Source of the DNA: Guadua angustifolia
Lineage: Eukaryota > Streptophyta > Magnoliopsida > Poales > Poaceae
NCBI GenBank assembly: GCA_036346375.1
Contig: CM070512.1
Span: 36,130,466 to 36,194,465 of the forward strand
Direction: 5' to 3'
Length of the DNA: 64,000 nt
Positions within the stretch are counted from its first letter, which is position 1. Each line of letters starts with the position of its first letter. A program made the translations under genes and the position numbers. The notes beneath the pieces were generated by a model. It did no database searches, was not told where the DNA came from, and saw only the letters and a program-made list of their open reading frames with translations. Of the stretch, positions 31,796-43,919 are shown piece by piece.

Positions 31796-32673
31796 ATCCA
31801 AAAATCGTATTTTAGGAATTTTCAGTTACTGGCTTCGCTGCTGCACTGAAGCCCAACATGTTCGATGGAGCGAACTATAAACGTTGGTGTGCAAAGATGA
31901 TTCTTTGGTTGACTGCCACGAACGTGTATTATGTGGCACAAGGCAAGCTTGAAGGGGCGCTATCTCCTGATGAGGAGAGAGTGTTTGAGGCTGCCGATAA
32001 TCTGTTCAAAGGTGTGTTATAAGCGTTCTAGGAGAAAACCTAGTGGATGTGTACATGATCTTACCTTCTGCTAAACAAATGTGGGATGCTCTTGAGGCCA
32101 AGTTTGGGGTCTCAGATGCAGGCAGTGAGCTGTACGTCATGGAGCAGTTTCATGACTACAAGATGGTCGATGATCGTTCTGTAGTAGAACAAGCTCATGA
32201 GATTCAGTCGCTTGCAAAGGAGCTTGATCACTTTCCATGCGTATTGCCTGACAAGTTTGTGGTAGGGTGCATCATTGCTAAACTGCCACCCTCTTGGAGG
32301 GATTTTGCCACTTCTTTAAAACATAAGAGACAAGAGTTCAACATCGCTGACTTGATTGGGTCTGTTGATGTTGAGGAGAAGGCGAGGGCAAAGGATATTC
32401 ATGGGAAGGGACATGAGGGAAATTCCAGTGCCAATTTGGTGCAGAAAAGGAACTTTCAATCCCAAAAAAAAAATAAGAACAAGGCTGATAACAAAAATAA
32501 AGCCAACTAGACTATTAGCTTCAAGAAGAAGAAGAATAAAGGGAAGGGAGACTGCTTTGTATGCGGCAAACCTGGCCGTTGGGCTAAGGAATGCATTGAG
32601 CGCAAAGATAAGCAGAAAAAGTCTACCAACATTGTCATTGGTAATACTGAAGAGGGAGCATCTAGGTACGTAA
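31609..32673 (+). pseudogene. Copia-III gag (start in LTR, probably spliced), broken
   Basis: A short N-terminal piece (MSTDLQNSASGATGTG) lies in the LTR. The next gag segment begins after a TTTTAG/TTTTCAG site at ~31814-31828 with VTGFAAALKPNMFDGANYKR. A frameshift near 32005-32025 precedes VYMILPSAKQMWDALEAKF (32043-32510). A TAG at 32508 is followed by the zinc knuckle CFVCGKPGRWAKEC. An intron spanning the LTR edge (GTATAATC donor-like) is an inference; with present bases the simple joins are out of frame. Confidence 0.7.
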
Positions 32674-35600
32674 CAGTACCTCTTGTTCTTTCAGTATGTC
32701 ATTCACCAAATTGGTGGGTTGACACTAGGGCCAATATACATGTATGTACTGACAAATCTCTGTTTTCTTCTTACCAGGTCACAAGGACTTCCTCCGTGCT
32801 GATGGGTAATGGATCGCAGGCATTTGTACATGGGGTCGGCACGGTTGATTTGAAGTTCACTTCAGGCAAGGTCGTGAGACTGAAGAACGTGCAACATTTA
32901 CCCGCGATTAATAAGAACCTTGTCAGTGGATCTCTATTATGTAGAGATGGTTATAAGCTAGTTTTTGAGTCCAATAAATGTGTTGTATCCAGATTTGGAT
33001 CTTTTATTGGTAAAGGCTTTGAGTGCGAAGGTTTGTTCCGCTTTTCGTTATCAGACATGTGTAATAATGTGGTGAATCATGTATGTGATGATGAGTCTAA
33101 TGTTTGGCATTCACGACTTTGTCATATTAATCTTGGTTGCATGACGCGGCTTGCCAGTATGAGTTTAATCCCGAAGTTTACCTTTGTCAAAGGTTCTAAG
33201 TGCTAAGTATGTGTGCAATCTAAGCAAACTTGCAAGCCTCACAAGGCAGCAGAGGCGAGGAGTTTGGCACCATTAGAACTAGTTCACTCGGATCTGTGCG
33301 AGATGAATGGTGTGTTGACAAAAGGCGGAAAGAAATATTTCATGACTTAGATAGATGATTCTATTAGATATTGCTATGTGTATTTGCTGAAGTCAAAAGA
33401 TGAGGCACTTCACTATTTTAAACTCTATAAAGCTAAGGTAGAAAACCAACTTGAGAGAAAGATTAAGCGGGTTAGGTCCGATCGCGGTGGAGAGTATTTC
33501 TCAAATGATTTCAATTTACTCTGTGAGGAACACGGTACAATCCATGAGAGGACGCCGCCCTATTCACTGCAATCTAACGGGATTGTGGAAAGAAAAAACC
33601 GCACTCTAACTAAGATGGTTAATGCCATGTTAGAAACAACGGAACTTTCCAAGGAATGGTGGGGTGAGGCTATATTGACTATGTGTTATGTCCTAAACAG
33701 AGTTCCTACAAAGAATAAAGAGAACCCCGTTCTAGGAATGGGAAAAGAAAAGATTAAATCTCTCTTACTTACGAACTTGGGGTTGTTTGGCTAAGGTCAA
33801 TGTGCCAATCCCAAAGAAGCGTAAGCTTGGACCAAAGACTGTGGACTGTGTCTTTCTTGGGTATGCCTTTCACAGCATTGGGTATAGGTTTTTAATAGTG
33901 AAATCTAGAGTACCCGATATGTATGAGGGCACGATAATGGAGTCCAGAGATGTCACATTCTTTGAGGACGTATTTCCAATGAAAGAGAGACCTAGCTTAT
34001 CTAGCCAAGAACCTATCTTCTCTCCTGAGCCTATCATTCCAATAAAGCACGTTAAACCTTCACTTGAAGAGAATCCTATAGATGAAGACAATGAAGCACC
34101 TCGTAAGAGTAAGAGACAAAGGACTGTAAAGTCTTTTGGTGATGACTTCATTGTATATCTAGTGGATGATACTCCAAGAACCATTGTAGAGGCTTATTCA
34201 TCTCAGGATGTTGATTATTGGAAGGAAGCGGTCCGGAGTGAGATGGATTCCATCATGATGAATAGAACTTGGGAGATCGTGGATCGTTCTTATGGATGCA
34301 AACCTGTAGGATGTAAGTGGGTGTTCAAGAAGAAGCTTAGGTCTGATGGTACGATTGAAAAGTACAAGGCAAGGCTTGTTGCAAAGGGTTATACCCAGAA
34401 AGAAGGCGAAGACTTCTTCTATACTTATTCACTGGTTGCCAGACTGACTACTATACGAGTACTACTATCATTGGCTGCCTCTCACGGTCTGCTTGTCCAT
34501 CAAATGGACGTTAAGACAGCTTTCCTTAATGGAGATTTGGAAGAGAAAATTTATATGGATCAGTCAGATGGATTTGTAGTAAAAGGTCATGAAGAAAAAG
34601 TGTGTAAGTTGTTGAAGCCTTTGTATGGTCTTAAACAAGCACCTAAGCAGTGGCACGAGAAGTTCGATAGAACTTTGACATCTGCCGGCTTTGTTGTGAA
34701 TGAAGCTGACAGGTGTGTGTATTATCACTATGGTGGGGGAGAGGGAGTGATCTTGTGTCTGTATGTAGATGACATACTGATTTTTTGGGACGAACCTTAA
34801 TGTGATTAAGGAAGTCAAGGACTTTTTGTCCGAAAGCTTTGAGATGAAGGATTTGGGAGAAGCGGACGTCATCTTAAACATTAAGTTGTTAAGAGGAGAT
34901 GATGGTGGGGTTACTCTTTTGCAATCCCATTATGTGGAAAAGGTCTTGAGTCGCTTTGGATTTAGTGACTGCAAGCCTGCTCCAACACCGTATGATCCTA
35001 GTGTGATATTACGGAAAAACCAAAATATAGCAAGGGATCAATTGAGATATTCCCAAATCATTGGCTCGCTGATGTATCTAGCTAGTGCTACGAGGCCAGA
35101 TATCTCGTTTGCTGTGAGCAAACTCAGCCGGTTTGTTTCAAATCCAGGAGATTATAACTGGCGTGCTCTGGAAAGAGTGATGCACTACCTAAAAGGGACA
35201 GTAAGCTATGGAATTTACTACACCGGGTACCCTAGGGTGCAGGAGGGTTATAGTGATTCAAACTGGATATCTAATGCTGATGAAATAAAAGCCACAAGTG
35301 GATATGTGTTCACTTTGGGAGGTGGCGCTGTTTCCTGGAAGTCTTGCAAGCAGACTATCTTAACGAAGTCAACAATGGAAGCAGAACTCACAGTATTAGA
35401 CACCGTCATTGTTGAGGTTGAGTGGCTTCGTGAACTCCTAATGGATTTGCCGATAGTTGAAAAACCGATACCGGCTATCCTAATGAACTGTAATAATCAA
35501 ATAGTGATTGTCAAGGTAAACAGTTCTAAGGACAACATGAAGTCATCGAGGCATATAAAGAGGCAATTGAAGTCTGTCAGGAAAATGAAAACCTCCAGAG

Positions 35601-35716
35601 TGATAGCGTTGGACTATGTCCAAACGACTAAAAACCTGGCAGTTCCCTTTACTAAGGGACTATCACAGAATGTGATAGATGAAGCATCAAGGGAGATGGG
35701 CTTGAGACCCACATGA
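32674..35716 (+). pseudogene. Copia-III pol, broken
   Basis: Protease site reads WWVDTRANIHV: the Gly of D-T-G is Arg, so it would be inactive. Integrase zinc region from WHSRLCHINLGCMTRL, core VRSDRGGEYFSND and SNGIVERKNRTL. RT: CKWVFKKKLRSDG, DVKTAFLNGDLEEKIY, YGLKQAPKQWHEKFD, YVDDILIF. RNase H: YSDSNWISNADEIKATSG, KSTMEAELTVLDT, FTKGLSQNVI, stop at 35716. Stops at 33204-33206 and 33348-33350; frameshifts near 33760 and 34790. Confidence 0.88.
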
Positions 35717-36259
35717 GTCACACCTTAGTGGTAACTCATCATATGTGATCGGAGATCCCGTGAAGTAGGGTAGTGAAACAAGCAATTGGTTGGCTGGGAG
35801 GAGAGTACTTAAGTACATAGCCTACTCCATTGGAGATGCATTACTCTCCTATTCTGTATGGCAGGTTGATTATATCTTAATGTGTTCTGAGTGGCTTATA
35901 TAAGTAGAGATGTTGTCCTACAGAACGTCTTATGTGGAATACACCTATATGAGCCTGACTGCTAGTCATAGTCTATGAGATTGGGTAATCTCTAGAAGCT
36001 TATGAAAGGCCAAGGAGTATGACTTATATGCTCCAAACAGAGGGAATGCTTATAGAAATCTAGTATCAGTAATGGGCTTTGGTGAAACTTATTCGTACAA
36101 AACTATCAATTCAAGGTATAGTCCATTGTTCAGTTGTGGATGAGTGTAACCTCTATCCTAGGTGGATGTTCAACTTAACAGTCCCCATCAAAACACTGTT
36201 ATATCAAACAACAGTGGAACTAAGAGTATTACACATATGCCTTGGAATTTGGTAGGGAT

Positions 36260-37312
36260 TGTTAGTATTTTGGCCCAATAAATCCCAAGGCCTATGTGCA
36301 ATATTAGGAGTTTTGAGGACATTTGTCCCACATGGGTAGTTGAGAGAAGGTTTGACCAACTTAAATAGCTTGGACTCGTGTCCATCTGTTGTGAGGTTGG
36401 AAAAAGGAAAAGGCAGTGCCACACGCGCGCGCGTCGAGCCGAGCCGTGTTGAGGCGTGTGCGTGTGCGAGTCGAGTCGAGACGAGACAAGACGTGACGTG
36501 ACGTGCACGTGTGCAGCGTAGGCTAGCCCGGACGTGATGTACTGGGCGGGAGCGGTTCATTTTTGCCGTTTCAGTGATCAATGTGGCCGATTTATGACCA
36601 GTAACCGCCGTCAGTTACCAGTAACGGACGTGGTTGATGGCTGGCTCATAATCAACGTCGGTTTTCAGTGATCAATGTGACTGGTTTATGACCAGTAACC
36701 GCCGTTAGTTACCAGTAATGGACGTGGTTGATGGCTGGCTCATAAATGTCGATTACTTATGGCGACATGGTTATCGGCGTTACTGGCTGTTCGTCTCTTC
36801 TCCTGGTACCTATAAAAGGCGCCCTTCTCTCCTGTGTCAAGGACAAGATAGCACCAGTTCCTCCTCCCCATCCCCGTTCAATTTGTTGCCTTGCCGCCTA
36901 GGTGTTCCGCTCTGTCTCTGCAGCGTCAGACAGAACCAAAGTGAGCAGACCTCCGGAATCATCATTCTCTTGGGATAGAGAGCAAATACGATTTTTGGGC
37001 AACACGAAGACCGCGTGACTGCTCCTTGTGTTTGACTACATCGTCTACTGGTTGCGGAATCGGCACTGCAACAACCGTTTACACTGCTTCAAGTCCGTTC
37101 GACTACTACGACAGACTGCGATCATGTCGACTGATCTGCAGAATAGCGCCTCTGGTGCCACCGGCACTGGCCCCGCTCAAGAGTATAATCTGGAGACCCT
37201 TCTATTGAGTTATATACTTGATGTTTGCTATGTGATCACTATGCTAGATGTCATGTTATATAATGTTTTTATGTGGATTAAATTAAACTGAAAAACGCCT
37301 ATTTTCTCAACA
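36260..37312 (+). repeat. Copia-III 3' LTR, with internal 94-bp duplication
   Basis: 1053 bp. GTGATCAATGTG at 36574 recurs at 36668 and the ~94-bp unit (through GGCTGGCTCATAA) is tandemly repeated. The 5' LTR has one shorter copy, which accounts for most of the length difference. Confidence 0.9.
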
Positions 37313-37350
37313 AGAGAGTTCTCCTCTTCCAGTTTATCTCTGCAGTCCAC
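37313..37350 (-). pseudogene. Amino-acid transporter (AVT/ANTL1-like) fragment, start of exon 2
   Basis: Minus strand after an AG acceptor: VDCRDKLEEENSL. It continues in phase from exon 1 (MLLL|VDCRDKLEEE). The rest of the exon should lie across the Copia-III insertion, but the sequence there (30888 downward) is the S26 leader, so the transporter is truncated here. Confidence 0.65.
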
Positions 37351-38216
37351 CTTCAGATTTAACAAGCATACCAAGTAAATTAAACAGCTGAGAAGTAATA
37401 ATGCTATCAAAACTAAGTTGATCACTTCATAAAAAGAAGAAGATGCGACATAGAACCTGCAAATTTCATCCGATATATTTCAGTTACATCAAAACTCTAC
37501 TGATTAATGTGAACTAGGCCTAAAGTACAAATTCCAATCGATAGCATTCAACATGCGCAAGTAACAACAAATAACAAGAATTCAGCGAACTTGACCGTCC
37601 AACCTAACTACAGAATGTGGAACAAAGTTTCATGTCTACACAAATACAACCAACTAACCAAGAACAGGGAAACTATTCCAGGATGTTGCGGGCGGTGAAA
37701 TCCATTTGGTCTTTTTGCTCATGTTTTGGCAAAACATGAGCTAATCTCAGAGATTCTTCTTCTTATATTGGGGGCATTATATTGTGGAATCATACTTTAG
37801 ATGGGGAAAAAAACAGAAAGCGTAAAAACCTGCTCCTTAGAGTTCAGCACCGGAGGTCCCCACTTGTAATTACGTGCTACCCCTAAACCAGAACATGAAA
37901 ATTCTTATGCTAAATGACGGCGGCAACTAACCCTGTCGCTACCATAGCCTTTAGCCTTTGATTGAATCTTGCGGAAGTTTAAACACGAATGCTATCCAAT
38001 TTTTCATGAACAGTCCATTCCAATCTGTATAAAATTTGACGCATTGCAATCTGCAGTAGTAGTAATTATGAAAATATTTGGGGAAAAGCGCATCAAAATC
38101 GCCCAGAATAATCAATGGTGGACAAGTATACGAGCATCCCTGTTAGGCAAGCGTATCACTATGTACACGAAAGAATCAGCCACACACGAAACTAAAGTAA
38201 AGAGAAAGGTACTGAC
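37351..38216 (-). other. Transporter intron 1
   Basis: ~866 bp, AT-rich, from a GTCAGT donor (minus strand, ending at 38216) to a TCTGAAG acceptor. No other feature seen. Confidence 0.55.
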
Positions 38217-38339
38217 GAGGAGGAGCATGCAGTAGAGCGTGGCGCAGCCCGCGGCGGCGACACCAAGGGACCCCACGAGCCAGCCGGCGGTGCGGAAGGT
38301 GTAGGGGAGGCCGAGCACCCCCGTGCCCACGATGGACAC
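38217..38339 (-). pseudogene. Amino-acid transporter (AVT/ANTL1-like) fragment, exon 1 second half
   Basis: Minus strand: VSIVGTGVLGLPYTFRTAGW, then LVGSLGVAAAGCATLYCMLLL. This is the first membrane helix and following helix of the amino acid/auxin permease family (conserved (V/I)G-GVLGLPY-F---GW), which move neutral or aromatic amino acids across membranes. Exon 1 is cut in two by Copia-IV; the first half is at 45883-45980. Confidence 0.8.
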
Positions 38340-38560
38340 TGTGAAAAGTAAAATGAAAACAGAGAACCGAATGGAATGATCACTTTTGCATTGATCAATT
38401 GATTGTATTTATACAAGGGAAAGGGTGCCATATATGGTTGCCTTAATCCAAAGAGACAACTGTCTAATTAACTGTCTAATCTATTACATGATTAATTGCC
38501 TAATCTTGTGTCTTGATGAGATCAACGAAATGGTGTCTTTTGAGAAGACAGTGTTTCACA
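38340..38560 (-). repeat. Copia-IV 3' LTR
   Basis: 221 bp, TGTGAAAAG ... GTGTTTCACA, inverted ends. Nearly identical to 45660-45882. Confidence 0.9.
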
Positions 38561-39130
38561 ACACTCCCCCTTGATCGAATCTTCCTTGAGATCAATGCAT
38601 TGTTCATTTCTTCAAAATCTTGTGGGAACAATCTGAAGATTATATTGATATGCCATCAAAAACTCCTTTAAACCCAGTAGGGAAAAAAAGGAGAAAAATA
38701 TGACATATATAAGTGTGATTAATAAATCACTATGTCTTTGGTAGCTCCTCTAAAAACCCCTGTGGGGAAAATTGGAGATACGACATAATATAGTAAACTC
38801 CTCTAAAAAACCTTGTAGGAAAAATATGAGGAGAAGATATGTTGATATACTGTTGAAAACTCCTATAAAACCCAGTGGAAAAAATTTAGGAGAAAACTGA
38901 TACAGTATATTTAAGAAATTTTCTCTTGTGAACTCGTATGAGAAAATCTATTATAGGAAAAACCCACAAACGAGTTTTGAGGACAATGCATGTCTTTGAT
39001 GTTTCCTTAAAAACCCCAATGGGGAAAATAGAAAACATGACATATACTTGTGTTAATATTACCTCATTAAAAACTTTTATGAAAAACTCATAAAAGAAAA
39101 GAGTATAATATTTGTTAGGACAGGTTAATA
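38561..39130 (-). other. Copia-IV 3' untranslated region
   Basis: Between pol and the 3' LTR. Contains diverged short repeats of CTCC(T/A)-(A)AAAACCC-(T/A)GTGGG(A)AAA, six to eight copies across 38660-39060. No coding frame. Confidence 0.55.
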
Positions 39131-42100
39131 GTTAGGAGATATCTCCTCCTGATTCTTGCAAATTTTGAAGTCGTCTCATACCAATCCCATGAACACATTT
39201 CAAGAATGTAGAAGATGGTAATGACTTGGTGAAAAGATCAGCGAGGTTATCGCATGATTTGGTTTGCAAAATGTTTATCTCCCCACTTTGCTGTAACTCA
39301 TGAGGATAAAACAATTTTGGAGCAATATACTTTGTTATGTTGCTCTTTATATAACTATCTGCTCATCATCTGTAACACAAGCAGAATTATCTTCATAGAT
39401 AATTGTAGGTGATTCAATAGAACCAATGCCACATGATTGTTGTATGTGGTTAATCATTCTGCGAAGCCATACACATTCACGTGAAGCTTCATATAGTGCA
39501 ATAATTTCAGAATGATTAGTGGAAGTGGCTACTAGAGTCTGTTTAGAAGACTTCCATGAAATAGCTGTTCCACTATGTAAGAATACAAAGCCTGTTTGAG
39601 ATCTAGCATTATGGGGATCTGATAAATAGCCAGCATCCGTGTATCCAATCATAGTAGGATCTTGATTTCTTTTGAAATATAATCCAAGATCCTTTGTGCC
39701 ATTGAGATATCTGAGGATATGCTTTACACCTGTCCAATGACGTTTGGTTGGTGCAGCGCTATGTCTAGCTAATAAGTTCACTGCAAATGCAATATCGGGC
39801 TGGTGCAATTTGCAAGATACATAAGCGCTCAATAGCACCGAGATAAGGAACCTCGGGTCCCAATGACTCTTCTCCATCATCACATGGTCTGAATGGATCT
39901 TTCTCCATATCTAGAGATCGAACAACCATAGGTGTTTTAGGTGGATATGATTTGTCCATATTGAATTTCTCCAATATTTTCTCGGATATAGGTGATTGAT
40001 GCACTAAAATTCCCGAGGAAGGTGCTCGATTGTAAACCTAAGCAAAATTTGGTCTTACCCAAATCCTTCATCTCAAATTCGTCTTTAGGTGTTTATGCTT
40101 TCATTTATATCGTTAGAGTTGCCAATGATATTTAAATCATCAACATATACGGATATAATACAGAATCCTGTTAGAGATTTCTTTATGAAAACACATGGAC
40201 AATCATCATTGTTTGTGTATCCCTTCTTTAGAAGAAATTCACTTAGTCGGTTGTACCACATTCTTCCCGACTATTTCAAGCTATATAGAGACTTGTTTAG
40301 CTTTATACAGTACATGTTGCGATTTGCGTTTGGATTCGGAATTGGGATTCCATCGGGAACCTTCATGTATATATCCGAATCAAGTGATCCATAAAGATAT
40401 GCTGTCACTACATCCATCAACTGCAGAGATAGATGATTTTGAACTGCCAATGATATTAAGTATCGGAATGTTATCCCACTCATAACTGGAGAATATGTTT
40501 CATTGAAATCAATGCCGGGTCTCTGCGTGAACCCTTGTGCTACAAGTCTCGCTTTATATCTCACCACCTCATTGTTTTCATTCCGTTTCCGGATAAAAAC
40601 CCATTTGAATCCCACAGGGAAGACTTTTGGAGGTGTAGGTATTGCAGATGTGAATACCTTTCTTTTAGTAAGCGAGGCTATCTCAGCTTGAATTGCTTCC
40701 TTCCATTGAATCGGTCCAGCGCTTTTTGCACTCTGCCATGGTCTTGGGATCTGGATCATTTAGGAGGTTATTTGCAATTGTTGCGGAGAAGTAAGTGTCG
40801 ACAATTGTAGTCTTTCGGTCATATGATTCTCCAGAATCGATATAATTAGTGGAAATTTCTTGCACCCTTGATGATGGCTCATTATTTCCCAAAACTATGG
40901 AGCCAGGGCGTTCCGATGTCCCAGGATCAGCAATAGAGTACACTTTTGATCTGGGTTGTGGATCAACTTGAGGTTGGCTTTTATTTACTGATTTGGAGGA
41001 TTTTGTCCTCGGTTTCTTTTGTCGCTTGCAAGAAGCTACATCTTTAGCCGTGGCCTTACTTATCCCCCTCTTACTTTGAAGTGGGAGTTGAATGGTTTTA
41101 TTTGGTACCTCCACTCTTTCAGGCACATTTCGGGCAGGATAATAGGATTTAGTAACACCTTTAGTATCAGTAAATGCCTCTGGCAGGTTATTTGCAATGT
41201 GTTACAAATTTATAATTTTCTGAACTTGAAGTTCAGTTTCTTGAGTACGTGGATCTAAGGTGGAGATGTCTATAGCATCCCAATTGATTTCTGGGCATTC
41301 TTTTTGGTACTTGAAATCTCCCCCTAATGCCGGGAAATGATCTTCATTAAATATGCAATCAGCGTGCCGGGCCGTGAATAGGTCCCCAGTTAGGGGCTCA
41401 AGGTATTTAACAATCGACGGAGATTGATACCCCACATAGATCCCTAATTTTCTGTGTGGGCCCATAGAGGTACGCTTGGGTGGTGAGATCGGTACGTATA
41501 TAGCGCAACTGAATTTTCGCAGATGGGAAATATTTGGTATATTTCCACGTACTAATTGCAGCGGGGAAGCTGTATGATATGCAGTTGGTCGCAATTGAAT
41601 TAAGTCGGCGCTGTAAGACCGCATGACCCCAACATGAAGTTGGTAAGTTGCAATTTTGTAATAAGGGTCTTGCAATCCACTTGATTCTCTTTATGAGAGA
41701 TTCTCGCCAAACCATTTTGAGTATGGACATATGGGATGAATCTCAGTACTTGAATTCCTAAAGCCATGCAATAATCATTGAATGCATGTGAGGAAAATTC
41801 AGCAGCATTGTCCAATCGTATGGATTGAATCTGGTGTTCGGGATAATGTGCTTTAAGTTTAATAATTTGAGCAATTATTTTTGCAAAGGCATGGTTACGT
41901 GTGGATAAAAGACACACATGAGACCATCTAGTAGATGCATCTATAAGAACCATGAAATACCTGAACGGTCCAGACAATGGTTGAATGGGGCCACATATGT
42001 CACCTTGAATACGTTCAAGGAATTTGAGTGGCTCATGTTGGATTTTAAGACGAGAAGGTCTCAAAATCAATTTCGATTGCACATGCAAAGGCATATAAAA

Positions 42101-42660
42101 TCTGATGATTTTGAGAATTTGGCAGCATGCAGATCATGACCATTAGAATTGCTGATAATTTTTCTCATCATCCCTATACCAGGGTGACCAAGGCGATCAT
42201 GCTAAGTTTGGAATGCATCAACATTCTGAAAAATTACCTTGTATGCAACATGTGGTACAGGTTTAATGTATGTGTAGTACAATCCAGATGGTAAAGAGGA
42301 AATCTTTTCAAGTGTTTGTCTGCCATATCCGTAATCTTTAGTGATGAGGAGAAATTCCTCATTATTGTCATCATGGGTTTCAATATGGAAACCATTTTTG
42401 CCGATATCTCTATAACTTAATAAGGTACGTGTTGAATCAGGATACAATAGTGCATCCTCGATTGTGATTTGTGTACCCATAGGAAGCATGATAGTGGCAC
42501 GACCAGAGCCAACTATCATTGCATCGCGTCCAGCGATTGTCAAAACATTTCCTTGTCTCTTAGTAAGAGTTTAGAAATATTTTGTTTCCCTTAGTATAGA
42601 GTTAGTAGTACAACTATCTACTAGGCACAATTCCTCCTCCATCAGATCGACACCCGTAGA
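39131..42660 (-). pseudogene. Copia-IV pol, broken
   Basis: From 42660 down: protease site LVDSCTTNSILRE; IMLPMGTQITIEDALL, YRDIGKNGFHIET. Integrase: HEPLKFLERIQGDICGPI, YFMVLIDASTRWSHV, IRLDNAAEFSSHAFND, HTQNGLA. RT: GFKWVFIRKRNENNEV, VARLVAQGFTQRPGIDFNETYSPV-like with LQLMDVVTAYLYGSLDSDIY, then a broken YVDDLNIIGN. RNase H: GYTDAGYLSDPHNARSQTG, TSTNHSEIIALYEASREC, LADLFTKSLPSSTF. Frameshifts at ~39360, 39840, 40060, 40260, 40720, 41200 and 41690. DSxTT protease and short LTRs resemble the Ivana/Oryco lineage; tentative. Confidence 0.85.
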
Positions 42661-42875
42661 AATCTATATATAAATGAAGAATTTTAAAATTCTTGGTGAA
42701 TATATATAGAATACATACAAACTTTATTGAATATCAAACATAATTATTACATTTATTGGGATATCCAATATGTCAATGTGATGATAATATTATTTAATAC
42801 AACACTTAGGACATAATTGTGCTTTATTATTACAATAAATAAGGTACTAAACTAAGGATCTAAGAGATTGGGAGC

Positions 42876-43919
42876 CTAGTCGAAGTCTCCAAACATGTCA
42901 TTGGAAGCAAATTCCATGATCATATTCTCTGTGTTGACTTGATCCTTGGCTTCCGGTACGTCGTTGTTGCTTGGTTCCTTGGGAACTTGTTGCGAACAAT
43001 CAGCCTCTTCCCTGGAGTTGTCAGGTTGAAAGTTGAAATGGGCTTCATACTTCTGTCCCTGGGCAGCACGTCCACGTCCCACAGACTTTAGATAGAGATC
43101 AACAAGGTGACTTGGGGTATGGCATTTCTTTGTGATGTGGTTATAACAACCACATTTCTGACAAATAGGCTTGTCATTTCTTTGTTTGGAAATGCCTTTA
43201 CCCTTATTGGGGATACGTGACTTATTCTTCTTGTTGTTTCTGCATTTGTTTTTACCATGGAAATTTCTTTGATGGTCTTTAGGACAACCATTAAATTTGG
43301 GTTTATTTTGAGCATTGGCATGAACTTCAGGCAATGGAGTAGACCCAAGAGGGCGCTGCTGATTGTTCCACACCATGAGTTCATGGTGTGGTTCAGTCTG
43401 AAGTAATGATTGAATAAGCTCGGAATAAACTGTGAAATTTCTCTCACGGTATTGTTGTTGAAGGATTCTTTCAGCGGGAAGCATTGTAGACAAAGTCTTT
43501 TCAATTTTATCCGCATTGGAAAGTTCCTTCTCACAGAACTGCAACTTAGTACTAATTCTATGAACAGCATGGTTATAATCACCATGATTTGAAATCTGAA
43601 GGCGAAGTTGGGCCCATTCAAATTGGCCTCGAGGCGGGATGAGTGCCTTTTCTGTTCATAGCGTTGCTTAAGAAAGCCATAGGGCACGTGGATTTTCCTC
43701 TAACATGTATTCAGACTTAAGGTGCGGATGTATATCTTTGCCTTATAATATATAAAGCCGCATACCGATGTTGATCACTTATTGGTTCTCGCACCTTCGC
43801 TTGTTCAAGAAGCACATAATAAAGTCCATGGTCGCAAGACTAACTTTTATGTCCATAGCCCATGTGGGATAGTTGTGTCCGTCAAGAGCGAGTACATCAA
43901 ACTCTTTAGCGGCCATATT
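42876..43919 (-). pseudogene. Copia-IV gag, broken
   Basis: Begins MAAKEFDVLALDGHNYPTW at ~43919, with a stop after FLNKRRCENQ. The frame resumes, shifted, to QFCEKELSNADKIEKTLSTM and the zinc knuckle CQKCGCYNHITKKC (~43130-43170), ending at 42876. An AG acceptor (CTCATGTAG) stands just before the start and a strong donor (TTGGTAAGTAAC, minus strand, ~45610) lies in the leader, so the leader may be spliced. Confidence 0.75.

Larger units (their letters stand above)
30889..37312 (+). mobile_element. Copia-III: Ty1/copia retrotransposon
   Basis: 6424 bp. 5' LTR 30889-31795 and 3' LTR 36260-37312, both starting TGTTAGTATTTTGGC and ending TTTTCTCAACA. TSD AGAGA at 30884-30888 and 37313-37317. 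Encodes Copia gag-pol in plus orientation, broken by several stops and frameshifts. A tRNA-Met-type primer site is not evident after the 5' LTR. Inserted in the minus-strand transporter fragment just after the codons for CRDKLEEEN. Confidence 0.94.
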
